NCBI RefSeq assembly: GCF_029227915.1
Contig: NC_079880.1
Coordinates: 26,097,501-26,161,500, forward strand
Length of the DNA stretch: 64,000 nt
From: Hydractinia symbiolongicarpus
Taxonomy: Eukaryota > Cnidaria > Hydrozoa > Anthoathecata > Hydractiniidae
Reading direction: 5' to 3'
Program-made: the position numbers and the translations under genes
Notes under the pieces: generated by a model
Databases searched by the model: none
What the model saw: only the letters and a program-made list of their open reading frames with translations
What the model was told of the DNA's origin: nothing
In this document: piece by piece, positions 1 to 10,394 of the stretch
How the letters are laid out: each line of letters begins with the position of its first letter
Position numbering within the stretch: the first letter of the stretch is position 1

Positions 1-2
1 TA

Positions 3-3000
3 ACTAATGAAAAACCTGGTGAAAAGGAAGTTACTACTTTGAATCAAAATCAAGACCTCCTAGTAGAGAAAATAATGAAATCTTATATGTCTGCTGCTAT
101 AATACCAAAAAAAGTTAAGCCTAAACATAAGCCTAAATCCAAGCCTAAACCCAAACCTACACCTAAACCTACAACCAAACCTACAACCAAGCGTAAACGC
201 AAGCCAAATTATAATAAAGAACCTGCTTTAAAGCTAAAGTGTCTTCAGTTAAATATTAAATATGAAGAACCTAAAGTTAATGAAACAAGTATGGAAACAT
301 TCAACAGACACAGGCGAATAATTTATAGCTGCAAAAAAAACATTTCTAAAACAGCCGTAAGTAATCAGGAAAATGGTAGTTTGAAAAAACCGCCTGCCTC
401 CAAACATACATATTCCCTGCCACACCTTACACTTCCAATTACTACACACAATCTAGTAAATATTTTACCAACCACTCAGTCCATACAAACCACACAGTCA
501 GTTCCGACAATTGTCACAGACAACCAGACCAGTGATCAAATTTATGGAAATGAAACCTCCTCTATTCATCAAAATCCTGATGTTGTTGCAGCTGTAATAC
601 AGTTCGAAGAAGGTGAGAAGTTGCATAGTTTGGCAACCTGTAAAACTTGTCGTGAAACCCGACCAGTATTTCATGCTACTCCCCCTATCAGTCCTACTGC
701 AGAAAACGAAACAAAACCAATTGCCGTTAAGCCTTGGAAAATTTTCAGCGATGGAAGGTGTGACAGGTGTCATCGGGAAAGCCTTAGTCGTTTTAAAAAG
801 AATGTAACAACACCTGCTAGATTTTCCGGTATACTGTCAGTTGATGATGATGATTTGGGCCCATTACACGATAACATCCGCCATAATGATATGCATTTTT
901 TACCGGTACCACCATATCTTCAAAATTTGACCATACTGGAAGTAGCATTGATTCGTCGTATCACTGTTATCATGAATATACACCTCCTGCGATATGGCAT
1001 GCTTGCATCAAAAGGACATTGTATCAGTTTTCCTCAGAGAATGCAAATTGCTAAAGAATTGCCATCGTTACCATCTCAGGTTGGAATAGTGGTTATTAAA
1101 AAGAAAGGAAGTCGAAATTCAGTTCAACAGTATACTGTGCAAAGGGGTAAAGTTGAAAATGCATTACGAGGGCTGTGTTTTGGATACCCAGAAGGTGGCA
1201 CTGAATATCCAGATACTAATAGTGAACATCTATACAATGGCTCTGATCACATTGACAAACCTTTAAAAGGACGCTACTTTCAGTTCCTACCGAATGAGTA
1301 CTATAAGGATGTTTCGATAAAATATGACCGCATTCAAAATTTACCAGAGATGCGTTCTGAATTACCTGGCTTGCCTGTTGTTGAAATGCCACATATTATA
1401 CCAGAGGAAGACAAGGGTCCTGCTGAAAATCAATTTCTGGAAAACTTACCTCAAGATGACGAAAGTATAACCCGTTCTGGTTTAGTTTGTCCACTTGAAT
1501 CTAAAGATGCTGACAAAGAGTTGCGAACAATACTGCAGAAGCTCTTGGGCTCTGAAGATGCAGTTAATCAAGCTCTTGAACATGGCACAATTGCGAATGC
1601 AAATTTGGAATATACACGAGAGCAGCCTATTCGAGAATTAAAAACTCCTGGTTTTTTTACTATGGCATACCCAACTGTTTTTATTAATGGAAATTGTGAC
1701 TTAACGGTTCCAAGGTTGAGTAAAATTAACTTTGAAGAATACATCGAACATATATATTATTGTTCTGATAATCGTGTAGCGCGTCATCCATACTTAAAAT
1801 TTTTCTTATTGAATATGCGTTTACGAATGCAAGCACTACAGCAGGGTAGCTTTCTTGTTTCCCAACAATTAAATGATGCGCATCTCACAATTGCTGAACT
1901 GAGAGATAATTTACAAAATGACGATGATTCAGTTCCACGAAAAATTATTAGTATTGGAAAAAACCTGGTGAATACCGATCCATACTGGAGAGACCAAAAA
2001 AAAAAAGTGGATGCTCTGTTGTTTTTCAGACGAAATGAGTTTGGCGATTTACCGGCCTATTTTGATACCAACAGTTGTGCAGAATTTCATTGGAAACCAT
2101 TACATGAATTACTTATTAAGTATCATGCCTTAATAAACAATTTAAACGAAGATACTGTGCGGCAACAAATGGAAAACGACAGCAAATTCAAGCGGGAAAT
2201 GATTCTACAAAATCTTCATATCGTCACACAGTATTTTGATGCAAGGACTATAAATTACTTTGCCACAGTCAACAAGAAAGTGTTTCAATATAATGATAGT
2301 TGGTGGCGATATGAATTCGCTAAAGGTCGAGGTGAGATACATGGTCACGCAATTATATCGTCCTCTAAACACGCTCAAAAGGTCAAAACAATCATGGATG
2401 GATTGTCGAATGATGTACCTGACTCACAAGCATCCCAAACTGCTGCACAAGAACTTCAAAATTGGTTGCAAACCACAAATGAAGACAGTGATGACATTTT
2501 TTCACCCATATTTACTTCACTGCATCCTGCTGGGGGAAATGAAATTATAGATACCTCTGGAATTAGAACTTGGGTTCCAAACAAAAATCAATGGCCAACA
2601 CCAGAAGGGAGTCAAGCTCCTCCAGACCATAACCCATTGGCGCAAGAACTTGCAGATGTCGCTAACCATGAAGGTGGTATAAGAGAGCAACATACTTATC
2701 TTGTTAATAGAATAGGTCTCCATAATTGTAATTCCAGTTGTTTGCGTTATCGTCGTAAGAATAATAAGGAAAAGGATACCGCTCCAAAAAAGTACTGTCG
2801 TTTTCATTTTGGTGATCTTGATCCACAAACCAAAAAAACAAGTGGCAAAGAGATTCATCCTTTTCATGCTGTCATAACAAAAGGGGAACATCCTAGATAT
2901 GAGGGACCACGCGATCATCCTCGCCTAATGATGCATGTTAAAACACGTCTGCTTAGTTGGCTAGCAAATTGTGACAGTCAAGTCATTATCGATCAGGATC

Positions 3001-5702
3001 TTCTGGCTCTTCAAAAATACATTGCTGGTTATGCTTGCAAGGGGGCAGCCTCAACTGAAGATTTGGTACATGTTTATCGGCATCTCATTGAAAACACTGC
3101 TGATGGAAGCACTGTTAAAAATTTGGCTCAACGACTACTTCAAAAAATTGCTGGTCTGGTAGATGTACCAGGTGCTGCGGCAGATTTTATTAATAGTGGT
3201 GGCCGTTTGACTAGATGTACCAGGAATTTTCGATACATTGGTATCAGTGGCTTCCGAGCATTGGATACGTCTGGTGAAGATGGAACCGTTACAAAGAATA
3301 GCACATTGGATAAATACTTGAGCGATAAGCGTAGAGAAACTGAGCCAGAAATATCATTATGGAACTGGAGCAAGAAATGTAATTGTACCTGCAAAGTAGA
3401 TCACGTGCCAGTTTTTACAGGAATATCTACAAAACCTGTTTGGCCTGTTACTGAGGACTATGCAAAAGCTATGCTCGTTATATTTTCTGTTGGAACGTGG
3501 CATAATACTGAAGAATTGAAGGGACAACATGAGTCATTTGCTGCTGCTTTGGCTTCCTTTGTTCAAACTGAAAACTGTCCCCCTATATTAATAGATGCAT
3601 TGAAGGAGGCTAAACAATCATTCGATAAAAAGAGTGAGAGAAAACAAAGTCACACTCGTGTAATCAATAATGAAACCGATAATCAGTCTTCATGTCAATC
3701 ATCACAATATACAGATGCAAGTTCTCAAAGTTCCCAAAATTCAGTCATTGCACAAATGAACATAGGCAGAGCGATAATGAGAGATATTGCAAGGCATCAC
3801 GTTGCTGATATCAATGAGCCGGATGTACAACAAGTTCTTCCCAATGGAGGGCCTACATTTGATTGGAATAATTATGCAATTCAAAGTTTTGGTAGTCAAT
3901 GGCCAATTAATGCTGACACATGGTTACAATCTATATCTGAAGAAGCAGAAAGAAATGAATTGCATCTGGCTGATGATTGTACCTTACCCCAAATAAACAT
4001 CTTAAATGCTAATGAATTACAGAGAACAGTCATTGGTATAAATCTTCAGCATTTATTGCAAGTTGCAAAAGGAACTTTGCCAACAGGTACCCAGCCATTA
4101 CGTTTATTAATGCAAGGAACAGCTGGTGTTGGGAAAACATTCATCATTACTGCGCTCACCAGAATCGTTCGGCGTATTTTTAAGCGAAATTCTGCTGTTA
4201 TGAACTTGGCCCCAACTGGTGCAGCATCAGTCCTCATACCTAATGGTCGCACTATACATTCAATGACTCCACCACCACACAAACTGAAAAAAGATAAGAA
4301 TTTAAATTCTGTCCAGCTTTCTGACTATCCGTTGGGTGATGTATCTCTAAGAAAGCTGAGAAAGTATACAGGTATGCATGAAAACAATGAGCTGAAATTA
4401 TTTCAACTTAATATTGATGAACGTAGCATGCAGTCGAAGCTTCTTGTGGCCTGGTGCAGCCAAAGATTATGCGAGGCTACGGGAGACTTTGATAATTATT
4501 ATGGTGGTGTACCAGCTGTCAATTTCTTTGGTGACCTTGGTCAGCTTGGACCAATTCGTGCTTTGGATCTACATCAGCCACCAAAACACGATGATTCGAC
4601 AATCAACTTTGCTGGCTATGCAATCTATCGCTCGTTTCAAGATGTTATTGTTCTTACAGAAACAATGCGTCAAGGCCCAGATCAGTTAGCTCTTTTGCAG
4701 CGACTTCTTAGAATACGTAATGGATCGATCACTCAACAAGACTGGCAAGATATAAATAGTCGTTACGAAGATGGTTTGCCACAAACCGAAAAATGTAACT
4801 TTTCGCATGGTCGCGTCCTTACATTGATGGAAACATGGAATGAAGTTAATGAGGAAAATCACAATAAATTAGCTAGCCTCGGTGTGCCTGTTGCTGTAAT
4901 TCCATCAAGAGGCAGTGGTAAACACCACTCTTTGACTGATAAGCAACTGGGTCAAATACCGCTGAGATCTTTAATGGCAGTTGGTGCAACTGTAATACTC
5001 ACTAAGAACCAAAAAGGTCTTACGGGCCTCGGTCTTAATAATGGTGCGATGGGAAAAGTAATTGCAATCCTTTATTCGCCAAATATGTCACCACCTGAAT
5101 TTCCTATAGCTGTCATTGTCGATTTCCCAAATTATAAAGGCCCAATATGGATTCCAGAACATCCAACATGGATACCAATTACTGCTGTTGAAGGTCGATG
5201 TGAATCTAATTGTTGCAGCAGAAATGGCCTGCCATTGATGCCAGGATATGCGATAACAATTGCTAAAAGTCAGGGTATGTCGATTGGAGATGGTAAAACT
5301 GCCACCCACATGCGTATCAAGTTACAACAATCAATTCAGATGGAAAAAAATAACCTTGGTACAGCTTACACTGCATTTTCAAGATGCGAAAAAGAAAGGA
5401 ATTGGGCACTTGTCGAGCCAATTACTCAAGAACGTCTCTTGTACGTTAATACACATCCTCGTATGAAAGCCAGACAAGAGGAAGAGCAACGACTGAAAGC
5501 ATTATCGAATGAAACCATCAAAAAATTTGATATCACTATAGTAAAGTATATTAACTTGCTGAAAGACCTTGACGAGTTTTGCGATGATGATATTGAAGAT
5601 GCAGTTTGTCCTTCACCATCTGCATTATTGTTGCTCATGTATTATATGCACATCTCAATCATAATGATAATCACAACTGAAATTAACCTATGTTGCAGAT
5701 AA
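3..5702 (+). CDS. Helitron Rep-helicase (5' partial)
   Basis: This is the rolling-circle transposase of a Helitron, which nicks and unwinds DNA during transposition. The frame is open to base 3, so the N-terminus lies outside the window; the first in-frame ATG is at 75. With codon 39 as residue 1, I see: a Lys/Pro-rich N-terminus; a CxxC pair near residue 200 (ATCKTC) and another shortly after (RCDRC); a Helitron-like N region from about 555; the HUH-type motif EIHGHA near 766-771; a zinc-finger-like HNCNSSCLR/KYCRFHFG around 895-925; the paired-tyrosine motif KYIAGYACKG with Tyr at 994 and 998; then a PIF1-type helicase with GTAGVGKT (1360-1367), FFGDLGQ (Asp 1499), AKSQG (about 1742) and AFSRC (Arg 1782). 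About 1,900 codons without a stop imply a young or selected copy. The unusual HGH spacing and degenerate helicase motif II could reduce activity. The family call is secure; the subgroup is not. Confidence 0.93.
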   Translation, partial: TNEKPGEKEVTTLNQNQDLLVEKIMKSYMSAAIIPKKVKPKHKPKSKPKPKPTPKPTTKPTTKRKRKPNYNKEPALKLKCLQLNIKYEEPKVNETSMETFNRHRRIIYSCKKNISKTAVSNQENGSLKKPPASKHTYSLPHLTLPITTHNLVNILPTTQSIQTTQSVPTIVTDNQTSDQIYGNETSSIHQNPDVVAAVIQFEEGEKLHSLATCKTCRETRPVFHATPPISPTAENETKPIAVKPWKIFSDGRCDRCHRESLSRFKKNVTTPARFSGILSVDDDDLGPLHDNIRHNDMHFLPVPPYLQNLTILEVALIRRITVIMNIHLLRYGMLASKGHCISFPQRMQIAKELPSLPSQVGIVVIKKKGSRNSVQQYTVQRGKVENALRGLCFGYPEGGTEYPDTNSEHLYNGSDHIDKPLKGRYFQFLPNEYYKDVSIKYDRIQNLPEMRSELPGLPVVEMPHIIPEEDKGPAENQFLENLPQDDESITRSGLVCPLESKDADKELRTILQKLLGSEDAVNQALEHGTIANANLEYTREQPIRELKTPGFFTMAYPTVFINGNCDLTVPRLSKINFEEYIEHIYYCSDNRVARHPYLKFFLLNMRLRMQALQQGSFLVSQQLNDAHLTIAELRDNLQNDDDSVPRKIISIGKNLVNTDPYWRDQKKKVDALLFFRRNEFGDLPAYFDTNSCAEFHWKPLHELLIKYHALINNLNEDTVRQQMENDSKFKREMILQNLHIVTQYFDARTINYFATVNKKVFQYNDSWWRYEFAKGRGEIHGHAIISSSKHAQKVKTIMDGLSNDVPDSQASQTAAQELQNWLQTTNEDSDDIFSPIFTSLHPAGGNEIIDTSGIRTWVPNKNQWPTPEGSQAPPDHNPLAQELADVANHEGGIREQHTYLVNRIGLHNCNSSCLRYRRKNNKEKDTAPKKYCRFHFGDLDPQTKKTSGKEIHPFHAVITKGEHPRYEGPRDHPRLMMHVKTRLLSWLANCDSQVIIDQDLLALQKYIAGYACKGAASTEDLVHVYRHLIENTADGSTVKNLAQRLLQKIAGLVDVPGAAADFINSGGRLTRCTRNFRYIGISGFRALDTSGEDGTVTKNSTLDKYLSDKRRETEPEISLWNWSKKCNCTCKVDHVPVFTGISTKPVWPVTEDYAKAMLVIFSVGTWHNTEELKGQHESFAAALASFVQTENCPPILIDALKEAKQSFDKKSERKQSHTRVINNETDNQSSCQSSQYTDASSQSSQNSVIAQMNIGRAIMRDIARHHVADINEPDVQQVLPNGGPTFDWNNYAIQSFGSQWPINADTWLQSISEEAERNELHLADDCTLPQINILNANELQRTVIGINLQHLLQVAKGTLPTGTQPLRLLMQGTAGVGKTFIITALTRIVRRIFKRNSAVMNLAPTGAASVLIPNGRTIHSMTPPPHKLKKDKNLNSVQLSDYPLGDVSLRKLRKYTGMHENNELKLFQLNIDERSMQSKLLVAWCSQRLCEATGDFDNYYGGVPAVNFFGDLGQLGPIRALDLHQPPKHDDSTINFAGYAIYRSFQDVIVLTETMRQGPDQLALLQRLLRIRNGSITQQDWQDINSRYEDGLPQTEKCNFSHGRVLTLMETWNEVNEENHNKLASLGVPVAVIPSRGSGKHHSLTDKQLGQIPLRSLMAVGATVILTKNQKGLTGLGLNNGAMGKVIAILYSPNMSPPEFPIAVIVDFPNYKGPIWIPEHPTWIPITAVEGRCESNCCSRNGLPLMPGYAITIAKSQGMSIGDGKTATHMRIKLQQSIQMEKNNLGTAYTAFSRCEKERNWALVEPITQERLLYVNTHPRMKARQEEEQRLKALSNETIKKFDITIVKYINLLKDLDEFCDDDIEDAVCPSPSALLLLMYYMHISIIMIITTEINLCCR

Positions 5703-5795
5703 TATACATTAAAAAACATTGTATATGTTCATATATTTGTTGTGAAATCAATATGCGAAGTAAAATTTTGATTTAGAAAATAAACAAAATAAAAA

Positions 5796-6326
5796 CCGTC
5801 TGACCATGAATTCGTAATTATTGGATGTAATAAGCCGAAGTCAAATACTTGATTTAATATCAATGTATAGTAAGCTGTATCCAAGAATCATGGTAAACAT
5901 TTTTAATTCAACAGACAGAATAGTTGTTTCTCAAAACAACCGTCTGCCCATGAATTCGTAATTATTGGATGTAATAAGCCGAAGTCAAATACTTGATTAT
6001 AATATCAATGTATAGTAAGCTGTATCCAAGAATCATGGTAAACATTTTTAGTTCGACAGACAGAATAGTTGTTTCTCAAAACAACCGTCTGCCCATGAAT
6101 TCGTAATTATTGGATGTAATAAGCCGAAGTCAAACACTTGATCTAATATCAATGTGTAGTAAGCTGTATCCAAGAATCATGGTAAACATTTTTAGTTCAA
6201 CAGACAGAATAGTTGTTTCTCAAAACAACCGTCTGCCCATGAATTCCTAATTATTGGATGTAATAAGCCGAAGTCAGATACTTGATTTAATATCAATGTA
6301 TAGTAAGCTGTATCCAAGAATCATGG
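5796..6326. repeat. 144-bp tandem repeat with hairpin at each unit junction
   Basis: Units start at 5796, 5940, 6085 and 6229, each opening with CCGTCTG and ATGAATTC; the fourth is partial. Copies differ by only a few bases. Every internal junction can fold: CAGAC (5912-5916) pairs with GTCTG (5942-5946), and GTTGTTT (5923-5929) pairs with AAACAAC (5934-5940). The array starts about 90 bases after the Helitron stop codon. Tandem repeats and a hairpin close to the 3' end are known for some Helitron groups, so the array may be the element's 3' structure; I could not identify a convincing CTRR terminus. Confidence 0.9.
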
Positions 6327-8819
6327 TTAAAATAAAGTAAAAATACTCTGCCTAACATCAGGCATCACGATGTGTGATTATTATCAACAAACTCAATTTA
6401 AAGGCAAATTAATCCTCGTTTTTTGTAAGAAGCCTAAGCATTTGTGTGCACTCAAAGTTTATTAAAGTTTTGATAATCAAATTTAAATTGTCCTTATTTA
6501 ACACTGAAAAATCTTTTATTTACAAGGCTTTTTGTCTAAAATGCATGCTCATTAACACATACCAAGTCTTAAGTTACTGAAGGCCCTAATATAATCAAGT
6601 TTGTAACCTGACTTTTGGGTTGATTTACCTTCTTGTCTTTTTTCCTTCTAAGAATGTAAAACAAAAGGTTTTTAACATTAAGCTAAGTCAATTTAAAAGT
6701 GGGTCACTTCTTGGTTTCCTCCCCTTTTTTTGTAAAATTTTATGTGTTAATAAAAGCATACAGTGTATGACATTCTAAAAATTTAGTTACATATATTGCG
6801 TATGTATATATACTTAAAATTATGCCAGGGGTTCATATAACTTAATTTATGGAAACGTTACTGAGAGAAAGCGTTTAAGCCAAAAAAGAAATGTTTTTTT
6901 GCATAAAATGAAATTTAACATTGTGATTGACTTTACTAAGTTTCAAGTTTTACTAAGTTAACACAAAAATTAGATTTGAACTTTTTGTGTTTATTTTGCA
7001 AAAGTTTTTACAAATTAAGTATGATCCATCATTGAGTATGGTAACTATTGAAACCAATGTCAGTAAATCCTGAAATGTAAAATCTGACACTTTAATGTTC
7101 CTCAAAATGAGTATATTATGAAAAGATTTTATTATATGATAATTTTTAACTGGCCATGATGATACTTAAGATATCACACAGTCTTGATTTTAAACCACGA
7201 AGGAAAAAAATTAAAAATTATGTGAGGACATTAAAGAGATATATCGGTGAGGATAGGTCCGGTTGTAAGGGGATGGAGGAGACCGGCAATTAATACCTTA
7301 TAAAAAGGAATTGAATTTGCACTAAATATGTGAAAGTTAATGTATTTTGTAATTTGAATGATACTGTACAGTTTCAGTTCCTTTGTTGCTCTCTTTTGTC
7401 TTTTTCCTGTTTTCAGGTACTATAATAAACTTTCAAGGAATTTGTAGAAGACGTTAGCAAGTTTTTTCAAATTCTACTGGAAGATATAACATGGCAGTTA
7501 TTTTAAATGAAAAACAATCAGATAAGTACCTCTTATTAATTAATTTTATATTTAAATGTGTACTATACATAAAGGCGAGACCATTTTCATTGTGTAATGT
7601 AATTTTTAAGTTATTTTAACAATTTTGAAACCACACCCTTTTTAAATTTCCTTCTGTATAAAATTTGACATGATTATGTCATTGTACCACCAGTAAAATC
7701 TTTGCTAATTTTTCACATCAGTATTTTTCATGACTACTCTGTCACAGTTAGTTTGGACAGCCAAATGATCATGTCATTTGATTTTTTGACTGCTTAATTC
7801 ATAATGCAGTTACTTTAGTACGAAAATTAACATTCTAGTTGTAAATCATTTAGGAAATTTCTTTACATTAACAATGGCAATTGATCACATATGAGAAAAA
7901 AGTAGAGGATGAGACATACTAGAGGATTTATTTGGTAAGCATATACTTTACAAGCTTTTTTCTGAAATCGTAGCATTAAGGGTGGGGAGTGGTAGAGCCT
8001 TAGTTCTAGCCTGTGTTTGGAAATTTGATTGTTCTAACTTTATTTTTAAGAGTTACACAATTTTTCAATCATCATAATCCTCAAATAATTCCCCTTGTTT
8101 ATATCAGTTATTAGTATAGTATCTTACTGTTATAGGACCCCTCATAGTTGCTAGTGACAACAAGGTTGCAAAGTGAGAAAAATGATTAGAAGTTTACCAG
8201 TATTGCAGTTAATAGACAGATTGAACTTGTTTGTTAGGTCTACTTTTATACGGTAGCAGTAACGTCACGTAGAATTCAAATCAAGATTTTAAATTACCTG
8301 TGAAGCTACTTACGTTAAACGTCTTCTGGATACGTATGGCCGTATATAGTAGGCGAGATATGTTGCTACATTTACTTGTTATATAAAACCATTTGGCACT
8401 GAATATTTCCTTTGATATTGTTTTGTTCCATAGCATAGATTATTTGTGAGTTTAGTCAGTAAATTTTAGCTACCACAAGGGAATTAATTTAGCAAGCTTT
8501 TGTCCATTTGGCGAAAATTCATTTTTTTCTTGGTATTTTTGGGAAAAATTAATAATAAATATATATATTAGTATACATATAGAAAATTGTTCTGAAGTAT
8601 TTCATTATATCGTCTGCACCAGACAGTTAGGGACCGTTCACATATTACGTAATAAATTTTTTATAAATATCCAAATAAATATCCAAATAAATATGTACAA
8701 AATTGACTACTGTATTTTTTTGTCACTATGTAGCACCTTGTAGATTTTTTGACCATTCTTTAATTTTATTATTAAACATTCATAAATAATAAGATTCTTT
8801 CTAAGCATCCGAAAATATA
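6327..8819. other. AT-rich non-coding interval, no gene recognised
   Basis: Nothing codes convincingly on either strand. Base 8629 onward (AGGGACCGTTCACATATTAC) resembles a short sequence often seen in invertebrate interspersed repeats, and AAATAAATATCC is repeated at about 8665-8690. A pyrimidine tract followed by CAG near 7416 could be a splice acceptor but no exon follows. The stretch may hold the Helitron 3' end or the intron of a flanking gene. Confidence 0.5.
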
Positions 8820-8821
8820 TA

Positions 8822-9328
8822 CAGTACACTCCCGATAACTCGAACGCCCAATAACTCGAACTTCCAGTAACTTGAACTGTTTTTGAATTCCCGTTGAACC
8901 TTCACTAATACTTTCTCACAAAAATCACTCGATAACTCGAACCCCCGATAACTCGAACATTTGTTAAGTCGAACCTGGACAGAAATTCCCCCGATAACTC
9001 GAACTTCAGAGGAAAAATGACTACTTTTCTTTCAATAATATAAATTGTTCTTCCAAAGTTGACAAAAACTTTTTTCTCCTGTATTTTAATTGACAGAGAG
9101 AGACGTTACCGCTACAGTGAAACAGAGTCACATTAGAACTTTTTTCAGTGATGTATAACTATGACTGTATTCTTGTTAGAATAGAAAAGAAAAAAAAATT
9201 TTAATAACTCGAACTATTTTCACTTATCGGCCAAAGTTCGAGTTATCGAATGCCCCGGTAAGTCGAACATTCGATAACTCGAACTATTTTTTTGGTCCCT
9301 TGAGGTTCGAGTTATCGGGAGTGTACTG
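8822..9328. mobile_element. pogo/Tigger-like MITE, TA-flanked
   Basis: Perfect terminal inverted repeats begin CAGTACACTCCCGATAACTC at 8822 and end with the reverse complement at 9328. TA dinucleotides flank both ends (8820-8821 and 9329-9330), the target-site mark of Tc1/mariner/pogo elements. The 507-bp interior has no transposase, but the word ATAACTCGAAC recurs with small variations in direct orientation near the left end (8835-9005) and inverted near the right end (9205-9315). This suggests iterated transposase-binding sites. It sits directly upstream of the RGG-tail gene. Confidence 0.9.
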
Positions 9329-9404
9329 TACTGATAATCTAGAAATAATTTGTGATGTTTTACAACTGATTTATTTGTGTTTTTTAGCAAATATAGAGAA
9401 AAAA

Positions 9405-9986
9405 ATGGCGGCACAAATTAACTTAGAACTTGGTAAGTATATTATTGATTTTGTTACTATTAGTGGTATTAATAAATAAAAAAATTATACCTGTTATTAT
9501 ATATTATACCGTTTTTTATAGTTTCACTTTATGCTAAATTCGTGGAGCACAGGATACAACATCCTGGCTCCATGAATTATCGGTCGTTTGGCCGATGGCT
9601 AAAGCAGGGTGGGGTCGAGTGGACCAATGAAGAAGACCCCACCGAAACAGCTCCCAACATGGAATTGAGTAAGAAATCACTTTTCATGTATTCAAAATTT
9701 TGTTAGGATCTAAAACTTTGGTATACCTTAGGTATTATCTATGTTACTTATTGTATTAACCTTTACATTATTTTTTCTTTAAGTGCAAGTATGGACAAAA
9801 TTTTTACAGTACAGACTTAGACATAGCGGGTCAATGGACCTAGAAGTGTTTGGACGTTGGGTGCATAATGGCGGGGTTGAGTTTTGTGGTGGGCGACGGG
9901 ATCGTGGTAGAAGTAGCAGTCGTGGTTGGAGACGCGGTCGTGGTGGGAGACGCGGTCGTGGTGGGCCGTATAAGCCACAATATTAA
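9405..9986 (+). CDS. Small RGG-tailed protein with duplicated exon (novel, 3 exons)
   Basis: I do not recognise this family. Three exons join in one frame: 9405-9432, 9522-9668 and 9784-9986, with GTAAGT/GTAAGA donors and AG acceptors; both introns (89 and 115 bp) are phase 1. The product is 125 residues. Exons 2 and 3 encode two copies of a module of about 30 residues: KFVEHRIQHPGSM...FGRWLKQGGVEW and KFLQYRLRHSGSM...FGRWVHNGGVEF. The C-terminus is an Arg/Gly-rich tail (RGRGGRRGRGG), typical of RNA-binding or nucleolar proteins. ATG 9405 has a good context (aaaaATGG) and follows a possible acceptor at 9386-9387, so an upstream 5' UTR exon is likely. AATAAA at 10036 may be the polyadenylation signal. 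The frame continuity and duplicated module support a real gene; the function is unknown. Confidence 0.72.
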
Positions 9987-10116
9987 AATGTATTTTTATT
10001 ACTAACCCTTTGTAAAACGAGGTGCACTTTTTTTTAATAAAATATCCTAAATTTAAAATGGGCCTAAATATTGCCAAAATTCAAACAATTGCTAAACTAT
10101 TTTTCAGGCTGAATTT

Positions 10117-10200
10117 AAAATAAATACTTTGAAAAAAACAACATTTTTTCCATTGAAAAAAATAAATACTTTGAAAAAAACAACATTTTTTCCATTGAAA
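10117..10200. repeat. 42-bp perfect tandem duplication
   Basis: Two adjacent copies of a 42-bp AT-rich unit (10117-10158 and 10159-10200) contain TACTTTG, CAACATTTTTTCC and ATTGAAA. They are apparently identical, so the duplication is recent. It lies in the 3' flank of the RGG-tail gene. Confidence 0.85.
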
Positions 10201-10394
10201 TTAACTAGATAAACAAATATTTTGTCTACCTTGTTTTACGAAGGGTTAGATGTTATTAAATTTGTTAATTATCTTAACTCTATATTGAAGAATTTTTTTA
10301 TTCCCTTGATAGATTCAAAATTTTAATGTCAACTGATGGACACCATCATAAATTAAGCTATTCCAAAACGAATATCAAATGAGATATATTTTTA

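Noticed and set aside
8629-8700. Conserved AGGGACCGTTCACATATTAC word as a defined transposon
   Set aside because: Only one end is recognisable and there is no matching inverted partner nearby.
9817-10077. Minus-strand frame with repeated His-Asp-Arg-Val-Ser
   Set aside because: Antisense of the RGG-encoding exon; the forward frame has splice continuity and an internal duplication.
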